This document shows, piece by piece, positions 20,710 to 34,199 of a stretch of DNA of 64,000 nt. The translations under genes were made by a program, and so were the position numbers. Numbering within the stretch: position 1 is the first letter of the stretch; each line of letters opens with the position of its first letter. A model generated the notes under the pieces. That model saw only the letters and a list, made by a program, of their open reading frames with translations, was not told the DNA's origin and ran no database searches. Source of the DNA: Dissophora ornata (lineage: Eukaryota > Mortierellomycota > Mortierellomycetes > Mortierellales > Mortierellaceae); contig MU616587.1 of the NCBI GenBank assembly GCA_025201705.1, positions 1 through 64,000 of the forward strand, written 5' to 3'.

Positions 20710-22909
20710 TCCCCCGGCGCGCCCTAGCCTCGGCTCCAAGTGCCTCCTCAGCTTCAATCAAGAGCTCCTCCAGTCCGCCTAACCTGAATGCTTCTTGTGA
20801 TGGAGCCAGGAATGCTCGGGGCTTCTCACTTGGTTCACTGATGCTTGGTCGCAGGCATTGGGCCTTGATCTGCTCCACTGTCTCCTGGCCAAACACCAGT
20901 TGATCCCTGTCCATCCTGGTGTTTACTATGCCGGATATTGCAACACTGTATCGTGGAAACGTTAAAGGGCTTCACTAAACGAACTGACGGACGATGTTGG
21001 TGGAGAAGTTGCCCTCTTTCCCTTTCCGCTTGCCGACGTACTTTAGAGGACTCCACAGTGTGGCCGATATGAGCAAGTGATCCAACATGATACAAAGCAT
21101 CTTCCATTGCTCCCTGTGCTCATATTCTATATGCTGCAACTTGATCTTCTCTCAGCGCGCTACACATGCATTACCTGGCCCATGCCTCTTGCTTACACGA
21201 TGACTTTTCGTGCTGCTACTTCTTTTTTGTTGGAGAGATTCCAGTGCTACAACGAGATCAAGCATATTATTATTAGGTTACCGCATAAACAAAAAAAAAA
21301 AAAGAGCATTTTAACAATTCAAACCAGCTGTAAGCATGAATACCATTCTCGCCAACATCCAGTCGGGTGTCTTGGTGGGCGACTATTTCGCGTTGCGACA
21401 AAACAAGCTCATGCTCCTGAATAAGCCATGTGTTTGTTTTGTACGATTCTTCGCCTGGAGGACGCGAGGCCTTCGGTGGAGTTTTATAATTGCAGTTGTC
21501 GAACACAGTAGTTCCGAATTGATCCTGTGATATTCTCTCGGGGTTAACTTAATAAGCAGGGGCTTTGTTGATGACAGGAACCAGCAGGTCTTTAATAGTC
21601 CCTGCAGGTGCCAGTCACAGGAGACTCGCTAATCGTCGCAGAAATAAAAACGACCTGTATGAATCTGTTATAGCGCGAATTGCGGAAGGGTTCAAAAGCG
21701 TAGTGCTGTGCAGAGTACGGGTCTTACTGTACGATGTCAAAGGCATCCTTTACTCTGCGAAGCACTATAAAATCGAACTTAACGCTGATAAATCCGAGTT
21801 TTCTCTTTCTGCAACGAACCGTAAGCCTGACAACACTTGTCTGCTCTGTCCTTGGCAATTGTCAGTTGTTGCATTACTCTTTGAATGGTTGATCACTGAT
21901 GTATCAGTCGCTCGATCGTGGAACTTGTGGCACACGCACTTCTGTCGTGCGCCAAGATCAGTGATATTGCCTACAAAATGGTTGTGCCGGCAATGGTACT
22001 TGGCAAGAGACATTGGCATCCTGGAAGGTGCCGGTGTCGCGGAGGAGCTTGCCAATGGTATTGCTGCTGTAGAGGTAATCGTCGAAGGGGCTGTTGTTGC
22101 GGAGGCGATTGTCAGTCGTGTTGCTGTTGTAGAGGTGTCCGTCACTCGTGTTGTGGTCGTTGAAGACTCTTTAGTTGCCCTGGCATATGTTTTCGATGAT
22201 GCTGCTCAAGATCAAATACGACACGATCGGTGTTAGTCTTCAAAACTCGATAGTGTACATCTTTTTAGAAAAATCAAGGAGACCAGAACTGGTTTCTGTA
22301 TTTGTTTCATCAATCGTCTTCAATACCAAAGGATAGCGTCTGAACTCCGAGTCCACTTCCTTGATGCTGGCTGTCTGGGCCTTGACTGCAGTCTCCTTGG
22401 CAACAATACTACTGCCGACAAGTAGCTTTTGATTGGCTATTTCTAAAGCGCGGGCCTTCCCAAAAGGCGTCCTCATAATGTTGGCGGAGCCATTTGAATG
22501 CCTCGTGTAGCTTCTTTCGTCGAGTTTAGCGGATACGCGGTGAACTGATGAGTGATATGTGCGCCATGTTTGCCCTCTCTTTGTCAGTCAAGTTGAACTT
22601 TTTGACAAAGTTAACGAGCGAGACATGTTCCTTCTTATCTCAGATGCACGCTGGTGGCCATGGAATGTGATGCTGATGAAGAAGAGAAAGTAAAGCAATG
22701 CGAAAAGTTTAAAATACCCAGCTTACATCATGTAAAGCCAAACTCTGTATGGACGCCGGCATGGGCCATGATCTGCATCATTGGAGGCGGGCCCAAAGGA
22801 AATATCGAAAAACTCTCCGTAGTAGCAGTAGTAGTGGTAGTAGTAGCGTTTTAATTTGTTTGTTTCGCAATGTTGCTACAACTAAAGACAAAGAACGTCG
22901 AATGGAAGG
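20710..22909. other. Accessory region without a recognisable gene
   Basis: About 2.2 kb with several open frames on both strands, none with a known domain. A minus-strand frame (about 20914-20710) is glutamate/alanine-rich and abuts the LTR end; it could be eroded retrotransposon sequence, but no reverse transcriptase, integrase or Gag zinc-knuckle motif is visible. A valine/alanine-rich plus-strand frame at 21565-22236 comes from short imperfect direct repeats (about 22025-22165). A minus-strand frame at 22476-22240 (KARALEIANQKLLVG) is hydrophilic and unrecognised. Confidence 0.35.
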
Positions 22910-23152
22910 CTACAAAGTTGGTGCACATCCTGCAGCAACACAAGCAGTCATGCATACACCCAAGCCAATATTACAGTTTGCAATAACGGCAGGAATTGCA
23001 GCACCCCCGGTAACAGTTCCAAAGGTATAGCCTGCTGCGGCGTAGCATGCAACTACAAGGGAATTGCATCCTGTTTGGCATATTCCGTATGCTAGGGGGC
23101 CTGCGTTTGACACACCGAGGATTGCCAAGAGGACAACCAGATAGTACAACAT
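22910..23152 (-). CDS. Small secreted cysteine-rich protein
   Basis: An 80-aa protein read from the ATG at 23152. Residues 1-18 are a clear signal peptide (LYYLVVLLAILGVSNA). The mature part has seven cysteines in the pattern GICQTGC...VAC...ANC...GVC...TAC...AGC. This layout (CQxGCN near the start, FGTVTGG in the middle, CMxAC near the end) resembles short fungal proteins related to the zygote-specific ZYS3-type family; that link is from memory and moderate. Longer reading from an in-frame Met upstream is possible but would bury the signal peptide. It sits at the edge of the accessory island, a common place for secreted lineage-specific proteins. Function is unknown. Confidence 0.65.
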   Translation of the reverse strand: MLYYLVVLLAILGVSNAGPLAYGICQTGCNSLVVACYAAAGYTFGTVTGGAAIPAVIANCNIGLGVCMTACVAAGCAPTL

Positions 23153-23705
23153 CGCGGCAGCGAGGGCTGTTGGGACGACTGCTAAGATGACCGATTGGAG
23201 CAGATGGAAAGGTGACTTGAGACGGAGCGTGCAGCGACTAAGGGAACACACGGTGACAAACTGCAGCGGAGGCTATGGCTAGATGTGGCAGCGAGCGAGG
23301 AAGAGATAAAGAAAGAAAGAGGGAGATGTGGCAGCGAGGGAGGAAAAGATAAAGAACGAGGGAGGAAAAGATAAAGAGAGAGAGAGAGAGAGAGAGAGAG
23401 ACAAAGAGAAGTTTTATCCCTGCCACCTCCCGCTGTCTTAGTGGAACTGAAAGAGGCAAAACACGCGCCATCCTTTCTTGAAAGTTGTGAGAATCGGGCG
23501 ATTCTTGAAAGCGATTGTTGATTGGCCCTCGACGCCTCTTGTGTAACCTGATTCTCCAGAGACACAGAGAATCTCTTTCAAGAATCGAAGCCGATTCTCA
23601 GAAAAAAGGGAGGCAAAATAAATATTTCCTCACAACACCCTGTAGTAGATTGAATCGGCCATGACAGGATGGCGTGGCTACAACAAGACTCGCATTTTAA
23701 CAGTT
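23153..23705. other. Intergenic region with purine-rich repeats
   Basis: It contains repeated GGGAGGAAAAGATAAAG units (about 23330-23375) and a (GA)n run at about 23374-23402. No gene is supported. Confidence 0.5.
23374..23402. repeat. (GA)n microsatellite
   Basis: An uninterrupted AG dinucleotide run is directly visible. Confidence 0.9.
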
Positions 23706-24727
23706 TTATTCGCTGACAATAGATCGTTTGGGAGCTCCAAGTTTGATTCTAGACGTTGTTGCACCAGCTTTTCGTCTATTTCTCTCTCGATTTGCTCTGA
23801 GTTCCAGCCAAGATGCATGTCGCTCAGCTTTGATCTTTTCAACATCCGCAGAGATGTTGCTCTTTCGGTGGTGTTCCTTTACTGTGTCCTGCTCCGCAAG
23901 CCGTTCAGGCGATAGCCGAAAATCCGTCTTGAGGATTCGGACAATGGCTTCGCTTGCAACGTTGAAGTGCTCCGCCAATTTTGACGTGGTCCATTGATCC
24001 GGAAACTATTTTCAAACCAATATGTTGACATTAGTAAAATAGACCGTGGCCAGTTAGTACAGCGCTCATGTTTCGGCAAAATTTTGATTACCTGCTTTCG
24101 AAGATATCGAACTTCTTCCATAGCCTGTCTAGAAAGTTTTCGTTGGGGGTTCCATGCTTTGCCAAGTAGCTTTTCCTTTATAGCAAGCTTATGTTTGAGC
24201 CACTGTGGTACTGACTCTGAACTCTCGCCTTTGTTTGGCCACTGAAGCTTGAGGATTGGTGATGGGGTGGTACTTGAGGATCGGTTTCTTGTCCGCATAT
24301 CCATGGCGCTTTTCGGTCGCTGGTCAGGACCGTTGCACATATCCTGCGGCGCCTGGTACACTTGTCCACCCCAAATTCTTGACTCTGTGATCATCCTTGT
24401 GTGATTCATTATTTCTGGTCTTCCATGCGGAAAGACAATCGCTGCAACATGAATGGCACCTAGACCCCAACGCTCTCTTGCCTCCTGCATAGTATTTGTG
24501 TTGAAGCCATCCGAAATGGAATTACTAAGGTTGTCCGCTTCCGTCTTTAAATCTCCAATACTGCGTTCCGCCATAGGGTCGCTGGTATCGGCATCGTTAT
24601 TGTGCGAGGGTTTCGTCCAGTAAGAGAGCGAGGTGCCAGAGCCCTGCCGCCCGAAGCTACGCTGCAGGTTCCAGCGGGAAGGAATCGCCGCCTGCATTCC
24701 CCGAAGCAGGAATCTTTTCTTATCCAT
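23706..24727 (-). CDS. RRG9: RRG9/neugrin-like mitochondrial protein
   Basis: Two exons (24727-24092 and 24005-23706) encode 311 aa from the ATG at 24727. The frame is open to 24784, but no ATG lies there. RRG9 (required for respiratory growth 9) is needed for mitochondrial genome maintenance in yeast; the animal relative neugrin acts on mitochondrial 16S rRNA. The family core is clear: WLKHKLAIKEKLLGKAWNPQ, then LSRQAMEEVRYLRKQ at the end of exon 1, continuing FPDQWTTSKLAEHFNVASEA and IVRILKTDFRLSPERL in exon 2. The N-terminus (MDKKRFLLRGMQAAIPSRW) is basic and amphipathic, consistent with a mitochondrial targeting peptide. The 86-bp intron joins in phase 0. It shares a 165-bp divergent promoter with DHX35. 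Confidence 0.85.
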
Positions 24728-24892
24728 TTGTATTTGGGGCGTGAATAAGGAAATGAAGGTTCGGCTTGGCTTTCCAGTTAACAAACAGTGAAAATATGAA
24801 AACAGCAGTCCTCTGCCAATAGCCTCTACTTCAGAGTAATGTATAACATACGCGACTTTGAAAGTTATTCGCCAACTGATTTAGATTCTACA

Positions 24893-27559
<2,667 letters not shown>

Positions 27560-28039
27560 TGATTTTGGAGAGGTTGACATAAAAACTTTCGATATCGCTG
27601 AATGCGAGGTGGCGTGTTGGAAGTGAGATAGCGCCCTATTTTACTGCCTTTGTGCCCACGGATGCTATGTTGCTGCCACTCCTTCCTCCCCAGCTCGCAA
27701 ATGTAAAAGCACCCTTCCTGCTGTGCGACTGTTGATTCCAGATGAATTAGTTTTGGATTCAGAGGCGCAGTGATAGATTCCTGTTGGTGGAGTATTCTCT
27801 GTGACATCTCTCGTTGGGGGAGCTGTTCCTGTACCACAGCTTGTTGTTGGTCCTGCTGCTGCTGCTGTGCATTGTGGGAGATCAGACAAGAGCCTTCTTC
27901 AGGGCGGGAGAGAAAATAAACTGCCTTTTTTGGGGCCCTTTATTTGGTTGTTGGGTGAAATTACGGAGGACTGTGCTACAACGATCCGGAAGTTACTCAT
28001 TCTTTCCTTACATTCCAGTCCCCCTTCGACAGAATCACA
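27560..28039. other. Intergenic spacer
   Basis: About 480 bases between DHX35 and ISA2. Frames are open, but nothing recognisable is encoded. Confidence 0.4.
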
Positions 28040-28913
28040 ATGGCGTCCTGTCTCAAGTACACGAGTCTCTTTCCTAGGACCTCTTTGAGGGTCCGTAGCC
28101 ATACATACGCAGCACCAACCACTGCATTTCTCACCTCGCGATTGTCTAAAGCGACCAGCACTCGAGTCCGTCTTGGTAGTTGCGCAGCGTTGCACATACT
28201 ATCGACACCTTCTCAAAGGCAGCTCGTCTCGTCATCATATCCGACAGGGCAACGATGGTTCAACAGTGTTGCAGCAGTGGACACTCTGGCTTCCGATTCC
28301 GCGTCTCCCCACACACCGCTCAAAATCCACAACCCGCAGCTCGATGAGTCTGGGAAGGAATTGACTATAGACATCACTGACAACGCCGTGAAGGTAGGAT
28401 TCACAGCATTTGCAATGGCAAGGGCTGTATTATTAAATCTTTAAAAGCGCAGTTGACCAAGGCTCAACTCCTTCCGGTGCCTTCATAGCAATTGAAGCAC
28501 ATCGCGGCAAGAGATCAGAATCCCCTTCAGGCATTGAGAATCACAGTCGACTCTGGCGGATGTCATGGATACCAGTACTTGATGGATCTTACGGATGTAG
28601 TCAATGAAGATGATGTGTGAGTAGCTTCGTAACATTTGAAAGCGTGTGCCTGTTGTTTCTGGAGCTGCTTGACACCTCTAACAATATTGGGGGTTTCTTT
28701 TCATATTCTTTTTTCAACTGTTCATCCATTTGAAATAGCGTCTTTGACAAGGGCGGAGCACGCGTCGTCATTGACACAATAACATTGCCAATGATCAGCG
28801 GGTCCAGGATCGACTTTATTGAAGAGCTCATTGGATCGGCATTCAAGGTCTTGGCCAACCCTCACGCTGCCCACTCTTGTGGATGCGACACCTCGTTTGA
28901 GATCAAGATTTAA
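28040..28913 (+). CDS. ISA2: ISA2-like mitochondrial iron-sulfur assembly protein
   Basis: Three exons (28040-28393, 28489-28616, 28739-28913) encode 218 aa. The first 75 residues are Arg/Ser/Thr-rich without acidic residues early on, as in a mitochondrial presequence. The A-type carrier domain begins at LTIDITDNAVKQLKHIA and shows the three ligand cysteines: SGGCHGYQY and the C-terminal CGC of HSCGCDTSFEI. Isa1/Isa2 with Iba57 build [4Fe-4S] clusters for lipoate synthase, aconitase and others. The sequence is closer to Isa2 than Isa1 by its DLTDVVNEDDVVF region; that choice is less certain than the family. Confidence 0.9.
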
Positions 28914-29372
28914 AAGTGCCATAATACATACAATCGGCACAGCGAAACAAACACTTCACTGTTGGCAATTTTATGTAATCATGAATTCAACATTATGATT
29001 GCAGCATTGGAGCTGATCCACAGGAGCATTTTCTAAACTCTTGGAGGATGCTTCAGCTCAGATACGTTTCTTGCCGATCAATATGCTGGCTCTTCTGCCT
29101 GTTCTCCTCTTGGTCATTTGGTTGGCGTACAGGAGCATAAGACTCCATCATTTTATTGTGTTAAGATTTGTAAACTGGTGCGCCCGGACGAGGTAGAAAG
29201 AGCCGAGATATCGGATGAATCGAAAGGACCGCATTCCTCCTGAGAAAGTGTCAAAACTAGTAATATGGACTTGGTCGACGTAGTTTTTGTTTTCGTATCC
29301 CAAGTCCTACTGGTTGTCCTGTTCCCGCTGTCCATCACTCCATCCGAGGACCGCGCTGAAAGCTGCTAGCGT
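28914..29372. other. Intergenic spacer between ISA2 and eL41
   Basis: 3' UTR-like sequence for two convergent genes; nothing else is recognised. Confidence 0.4.
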
Positions 29373-29450
29373 TTACTTGGAACGAGCTCTCATTTTTCTT
29401 CTTTTGCGCTTGAGGCGACGAACGCGCTTCTTCTTCCACTTGTCTCTCAT
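29373..29450 (-). CDS. RPL41: Ribosomal protein eL41 (25 aa)
   Basis: The ATG at 29450 opens a 25-codon frame that is almost entirely Arg/Lys: MRDKWKKKRVRRLKRKRR followed by KMRARSK and TAA. This is the universally conserved eL41 peptide, the smallest ribosomal protein, which forms a single helix bridging the 60S and 40S subunits. The only notable change from the usual MRAKW start is Asp at position 3. A CTAAC-like branch signal and a TAG directly precede the ATG, so an intron may end just before the start codon (5' UTR intron). It is divergent from the peroxiredoxin gene. Confidence 0.93.
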   Translation of the reverse strand: MRDKWKKKRVRRLKRKRRKMRARSK

Positions 29451-29901
29451 CTAGCGAGTGTCCATTGTAGCGTATGTAATATCCGTTAGAAAACATTTAT
29501 CAAGGCACCTCCAAAAAATATACAGAGTTTGGAATATAGGCAAGAAGGACAGGTGCTTGGTGCCACTTCGACGTAAGAGTTTGGTTGCAATGGTGGGAGT
29601 TGGCGTGAAAGGATGATATAAGAAGCCTCTTACGAGGCCTAGTGAGCAAAATTGATTGGATGGATTCGATGGATTGATGACAGACAGATGGATGGATAAA
29701 CAATTGGATTTGTGACAAAGCACATGCAGTACCTTGAATTGTACTAGGAAAGGAGGAAGGAAACAGTTTGCTTCAGCGCAGACTGCCGTCAAAAGCAAAT
29801 TTCCGTGGCTTGGCCAAGTCAAACTGGGTAACGCGACCTTGCCTGCCTGAATGATCCCACGCTCCTTCACCTGCATCCCTCACCAGCTTTGTCCATTCAT
29901 C
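29451..29901. promoter_or_regulatory. Divergent upstream region of eL41 and PRX5
   Basis: About 450 bases between two divergent start codons. A minus-strand frame here is open but hydrophobic and unrecognised, and is more likely 5' UTR or intron of the eL41 gene. Confidence 0.4.
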
Positions 29902-30953
29902 ATGCTCAGAGCCACGCGCACCTTGTTCGTATGGATCTTATCTCACTCGTGCAAGTAGGCGGCGGACTAGACTCGCCATTAAACGAAAACACTCCACTTT
30001 AATAATAGTCGTCTCACGCGTTGGTTTCGAGGACCTTCAACCCAGCTGCCGTGCTCCACGGATCTAGCCCTGCCGTCACTGTCAATCCAGCAGAGCTTTT
30101 TGGACCGGTCAAGAAAGCTATCCTAATTGGGGTCCCTGGCGCCTTCACTCCGGGTATTTATTGCCTTCTCGGAAATAGAAATGACACCTGACAGAAATAC
30201 TTACCCCCTGATCCACCCCTATTATAATGTCAATGATCGCGTGTTACCGTGTTACCACAGGATGCTCTAAGGTTCGACAAGGTCATGATTAAATATGACA
30301 TGACTGTTAGATGTTCCATTGCACTTACCATCATCCCATATCTCGTGGATCGGCCATGTAGAACCATGTGCCCGGTTACCTGAAGCACTACAAAGAGTTG
30401 AAGGATAAGGGCGTCGAGCTGATTGGTTGCGTGGCCGTCAACGACGCCTTTGTCATGGATGCCTGGGCCAGTTCTCTCGAGACTGGCGACAAGATCACCA
30501 TGCTGGCTGACCCCCAGGGCACCTTTGTCAAGGACCTTGGATTGGATTTTGATGCCTCCGGTGAGAATTCAGCATCTGCGTTTGGGTTCAGCATATCAGC
30601 ATATTGCTACAGGCTCTTACGCTAATTGGTTTTTCATTAGCTGCCCTTGGAGGACTTCGATCCAAGCGATTTGCCTTAGTACTGGAGGTAGGGGAACACC
30701 GGCATGACATCAACCTCTCTTTTTTTTTTTTTTTTGTCCCAGCGCTAATCCTGCATGTTGTTGATTTCCTGTGCAAGCAGCACGGAAAAATTACAAAGGC
30801 CTTTGTCGAGGTAAGGGATTAAAGCTGTATTTATTTTCTGGTTGCAAAGATGATTAAGCGCCATTGTAAACCTTTTTTTAAAAAATAAAAAAATAGCCCA
30901 ACAACACTGGACTGTCCGTCTCCTTGGCCGAGAACCTTTTGAAGGAACTATGA
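29902..30953 (+). CDS. Peroxiredoxin 5-type (atypical 2-Cys) thiol peroxidase
   Basis: Seven exons (29902-29928, 30009-30153, 30261-30271, 30362-30560, 30641-30687, 30781-30810, 30897-30953) total 171 aa. The enzyme reduces hydrogen peroxide and alkyl hydroperoxides with thioredoxin or glutathione. The family motif GAFTPGCSKNHVPGY is assembled from exons 2, 3 and 4; exon 3 is only 11 nt (GATGCTCTAAG) and supplies the peroxidatic Cys and the following Ser-Lys. Other marks are GCVAVNDAFVMDAW, ADPQGTFVKDLGLDFD and a C-terminal GLSVSLAENLLKEL. The start MLRATRTLFSSHALVSRTF looks like a mitochondrial presequence. The donor after exon 3 (GTTCGA) is weak; it is chosen because it alone joins CSK to NHVPGY in phase. 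Confidence 0.88.
30719..30735. repeat. Poly-T tract in a PRX5 intron
   Basis: A T homopolymer in the intron between exons 5 and 6, probably part of the splicing pyrimidine tract. Confidence 0.7.
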
Positions 30954-31508
30954 TGCCCTGAATGCAATCCTGGCTGAATAAAGTAGGGCTAAAAATATCA
31001 TCGTACCAGCTATCAAGACCCTATTCTATTTTTCTTCGGACTATCTGTAGAAGAAGTATGTAACAGGTGGATCGTAGCAGAGGGGAGCAGATCTCACACG
31101 GGGTGCCTAGAAGATATCAATATCATAGAGAGGAAATCCCAGGTGTGAGCCATAGACTAGACTACCATATTCATGAATTCGATATTGACAGCCGCGGTTA
31201 TAAACAACCATAGGATGTAGAAACACAAAGAACAGAGATGCGCCGATGAGAAGTAAACAGATGGATGGTCGTTGAACAACATCAACTGCGTAACTGAATC
31301 AACCTGAGCATTCTGCACAAAAAAGGAAACATGAAGTTGCCGCGGTGAACCGTTGAGAGCAATTCATCTCCATTGTCTCTTCTGCACGTTGCTCGTCTCA
31401 TTACCATCTTCCTCCTGGCTTACATCCTCGGGAGATCTCTGCCTCTCCTCGCACCCACACCAGCTGCCGCCATCTGTCCAATAACTGGCTATCCGGATCT
31501 GTCTCCCC
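30954..31508. other. Intergenic spacer
   Basis: About 555 bases holding the PRX5 3' UTR and the transporter promoter. A frame at 31373-31669 encodes a hydrophobic start but overlaps the transporter's first exon in another frame and was not accepted. Confidence 0.35.
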
Positions 31509-33677
31509 ATGTCGACACCCGCCGCCTCCTTGCTAGAGCCCCAGGGTCACTTCAACGTCGTGGAAGGCAGCGTCAGACCAAGGACTCGGAGTATCAACAC
31601 GGATCACAACCAGTTCCAATTGCAAGAAACCCAACTGCAACAGCAGCAGCCACCGCAAAAAGGAAATGAATCGCATGAAATCTCCCTGCCATCAACAGCA
31701 GCACCCGATCAGATCAATCAATCTATGCATCAGGCACAAGCACCTCCACAACAAGCCTCATCCATGCCGTCCTTCACCAACACCGAGTCTTCAGACCACA
31801 GCAGCAGACCTACCAGTTTCCGTTCAGGACGTCAGTTTGCACTTGATCTAACATTGGCTGGCTCTCATTCTTATGCTATCCAACAAGAATCATCGCACAG
31901 GATGGCAAGCGCCAGCAATACTTACAGCAACGTTAGTGGCAGCCCCGCTATCGTCCTTGCCAACAATAACAGCACATTCACCACTCCGAACAGCAGTAAT
32001 CCCCTTCAGCACCGACCGCACACTCCATTAAAGTCGTCCTTCGGCGCCACAGATCACCTGTCGGATAATGTGACGATATCCCCCTCATCCTCGTCGTCCT
32101 CGAGTACGCATGTAGGAGGTGGAGGAGGGTTTCCGCCGAAATCATCCGTTGGAACCTCATTTGAGAATATCACAACGCTTTCGACCAAGGCAGGACGAAA
32201 GCATTTTACAGACAACGAAAAGCATCTTGGACCCCTCCCCACAATACACAGCTCGAATGGTCGAGGACGGCGTAAGTGCTGATCGCTATTTGACAATATC
32301 CCATGAGTATTCAGGGACACGTGTATGCATGGATCATTTTGTACATTTTGTACTGAGCATGGGTACCCCTACCTGCTTGCTCTCTTGTGCAGCTATTCGA
32401 GGGTTTAAAAAGAGAATGGCTAAGGCATAGCAGCGACGAGGGCAATCGTGTTGCCCTAGCTGTTGGCATGATAGGGGCGGTGCACAGTTTCGCAGATGAT
32501 TTACTTTACAGGCGCTCATGGGATGGCAATAGCCTAACACGAACCTATTTACTTGGATGGTAATTGTGTAGAAGAAGTAGCCACCATCTGGGGCGTGTCT
32601 CTGAAGCATCTATCGCTGGTCGTATTGCTACTGCAGAACAGCGTCTTAGTTCTAATGATGCGCTACTCCCGAGTATCAGTTGACCCGGATCAGCCAATGT
32701 ACCTGGCATCAACGGCTGTTTTTATCGCGGAAATCATCAAGCTCTGCGCCTGCTTTCTGATCCTGGTATTTAAGACAGGATCCGTCCCTCGGACACTCTA
32801 CATTATCCGCAAGGAGATTCTGGAACAACCCCACGAGATTCTCAAGATGCTGGTACCCTCAGGACTGTATGCTCTGCAAAACAACCTGCTCTACATCGCG
32901 TTGTCGAATCTGGAGGCAGCGACCTTTCAAGTCACCTATCAGATGAAGATTCTCTCTACAGCAATTTTCTCGGTCGTGATGCTCAATAGAAGGCTAACAA
33001 GGCAAAAGTGGCTGTCCTTGTGTCTGTTGATGGTCGGAGTAACTTTGGTCCAGCTGCAGAACGTAGGAACGGCCAAGAGCATAGCGATTATTGACGCGTC
33101 AACGAACGAGGAAGGCGAACTAGAGTCGTTAAGCAGTGCAGCGGGCGAGAGCATTGCTGAGGCTGACAATCAATTGAGCGCCAATAGCGAGGATGAGTCG
33201 GCCCAGAATCCGATCATAGGACTACTCGCAGTTCTGACATCGTGCGTTTCATCAGGATTTGCAGGATGTTACTTTGAAAAGATCCTGAAAGGTAGCGAGT
33301 GTGACATGTGGGTCCGAAACCTGCAGTTGGGTATCTCCGGGTCTTTATTCAGTTTCCTGGCCATGTTTTATGACCGTCAGAAAATCTATGAAGGAGGCGT
33401 TTTTCAAGGCTACTCTATGGTTACATGGATGGTTATCACCAACCAGGCATTGGGAGGATTGATGGTCGCAATTGTGGTCAAATACGCGGACAATATTCTG
33501 AAGGGATTTGCTACTTCGCTCTCCATCATCATCTCGGGTATGATTTCTGTTTACTTTTTCGACTTTGAGCCATCGATTCAGTTCCAGCTGGGAACGTTGG
33601 TTGTCATCCTTGCAACTTTCCTCTATGGCCGGCCAGATGCGCCAATCCCCAGATTTATCCGTCCACAGAAAAAGTAG
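31509..33677 (+). CDS. Nucleotide-sugar (UDP-galactose-type) transporter with long N-terminal extension
   Basis: Two exons (31509-32271 and 32572-33677) give 622 aa. Exon 2 encodes a complete SLC35A-type transporter of about 365 aa. It begins with LKHLSLVVLLLQNSVLVLMMRYS, then has SGLYALQNNLLYIALSNLEA, QVTYQMKILSTAIFSVVML, and near the end LKGFATSLSIIISG, all hallmarks of UDP-galactose, CMP-sialate and UDP-GlcNAc carriers. These antiporters bring UDP-sugars into the Golgi for galact(osam)ine-containing glycans. Ten hydrophobic segments are expected. Exon 1 is about 254 codons of Gln/Ser/Thr/Asn-rich disordered sequence, which is unusual for this family. The intron joins in phase 1 and gives QEVATIWGVSLKH. 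The true start could be an unrecognised short first exon instead. Substrate is inferred from family only. Confidence 0.8.
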
Positions 33678-34199
33678 GTGATGTAGTGGTAGGATCAACA
33701 TGGCCCTTGTCTGTATTCAGTATGTCTGTGCGCGTCATCTACGCGCTTGCGCACACACGAAATGCCTAATGCTGTAGCTCGACTGTTTTATCCAACCATG
33801 CTAGGAGACAGAGCATGCCGCCGCCTTTGAAATTCGGGTCATAGAGAGATGATCGCGTCATACAGAGATAAGAAGCACGATGGGAGATGGGGCAAGTCCA
33901 AGAACTAAGAACTAGAAATGCATCAATTTACTACTCTGTGCTTCTTATTTGATACCATCTGCAGGAGCACAAATACACCCAATCCCAGATTTCTGCACAA
34001 ACAAACTCTACCCCTTCCTCCAATCAGTCTAGCAGAATGAAACAAGTGTGGAGCGTGCTCGAAATTTTAGCTCTTCCATTAATCCGGAAGCATGTGTGGC
34101 ATGTGGCTGTTGTAACTATCCTCCCACTCACAGCTCCAAATTCTCAAATGCCTCTTCCTTCGTCTTTCCGATCCTCCGTTCAAAACACAGAACCATAAC
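33678..34199. other. Intergenic spacer
   Basis: About 520 bases between two tandem genes, with no recognised feature. Confidence 0.4.

Noticed and set aside
20693..20914. Retrotransposon Gag candidate next to the LTR
   Set aside because: No zinc knuckle, protease or reverse transcriptase motif; frame runs into the LTR and is short.
21565..22236. 223-codon plus-strand frame
   Set aside because: Starts outside any known domain; the Val/Ala/Glu-rich end comes from short tandem DNA repeats. No homology recognised, so not called a gene.
31373..31669. Small secreted-like ORF before the transporter
   Set aside because: No ATG at the frame start and overlaps exon 1 of the transporter in another frame.
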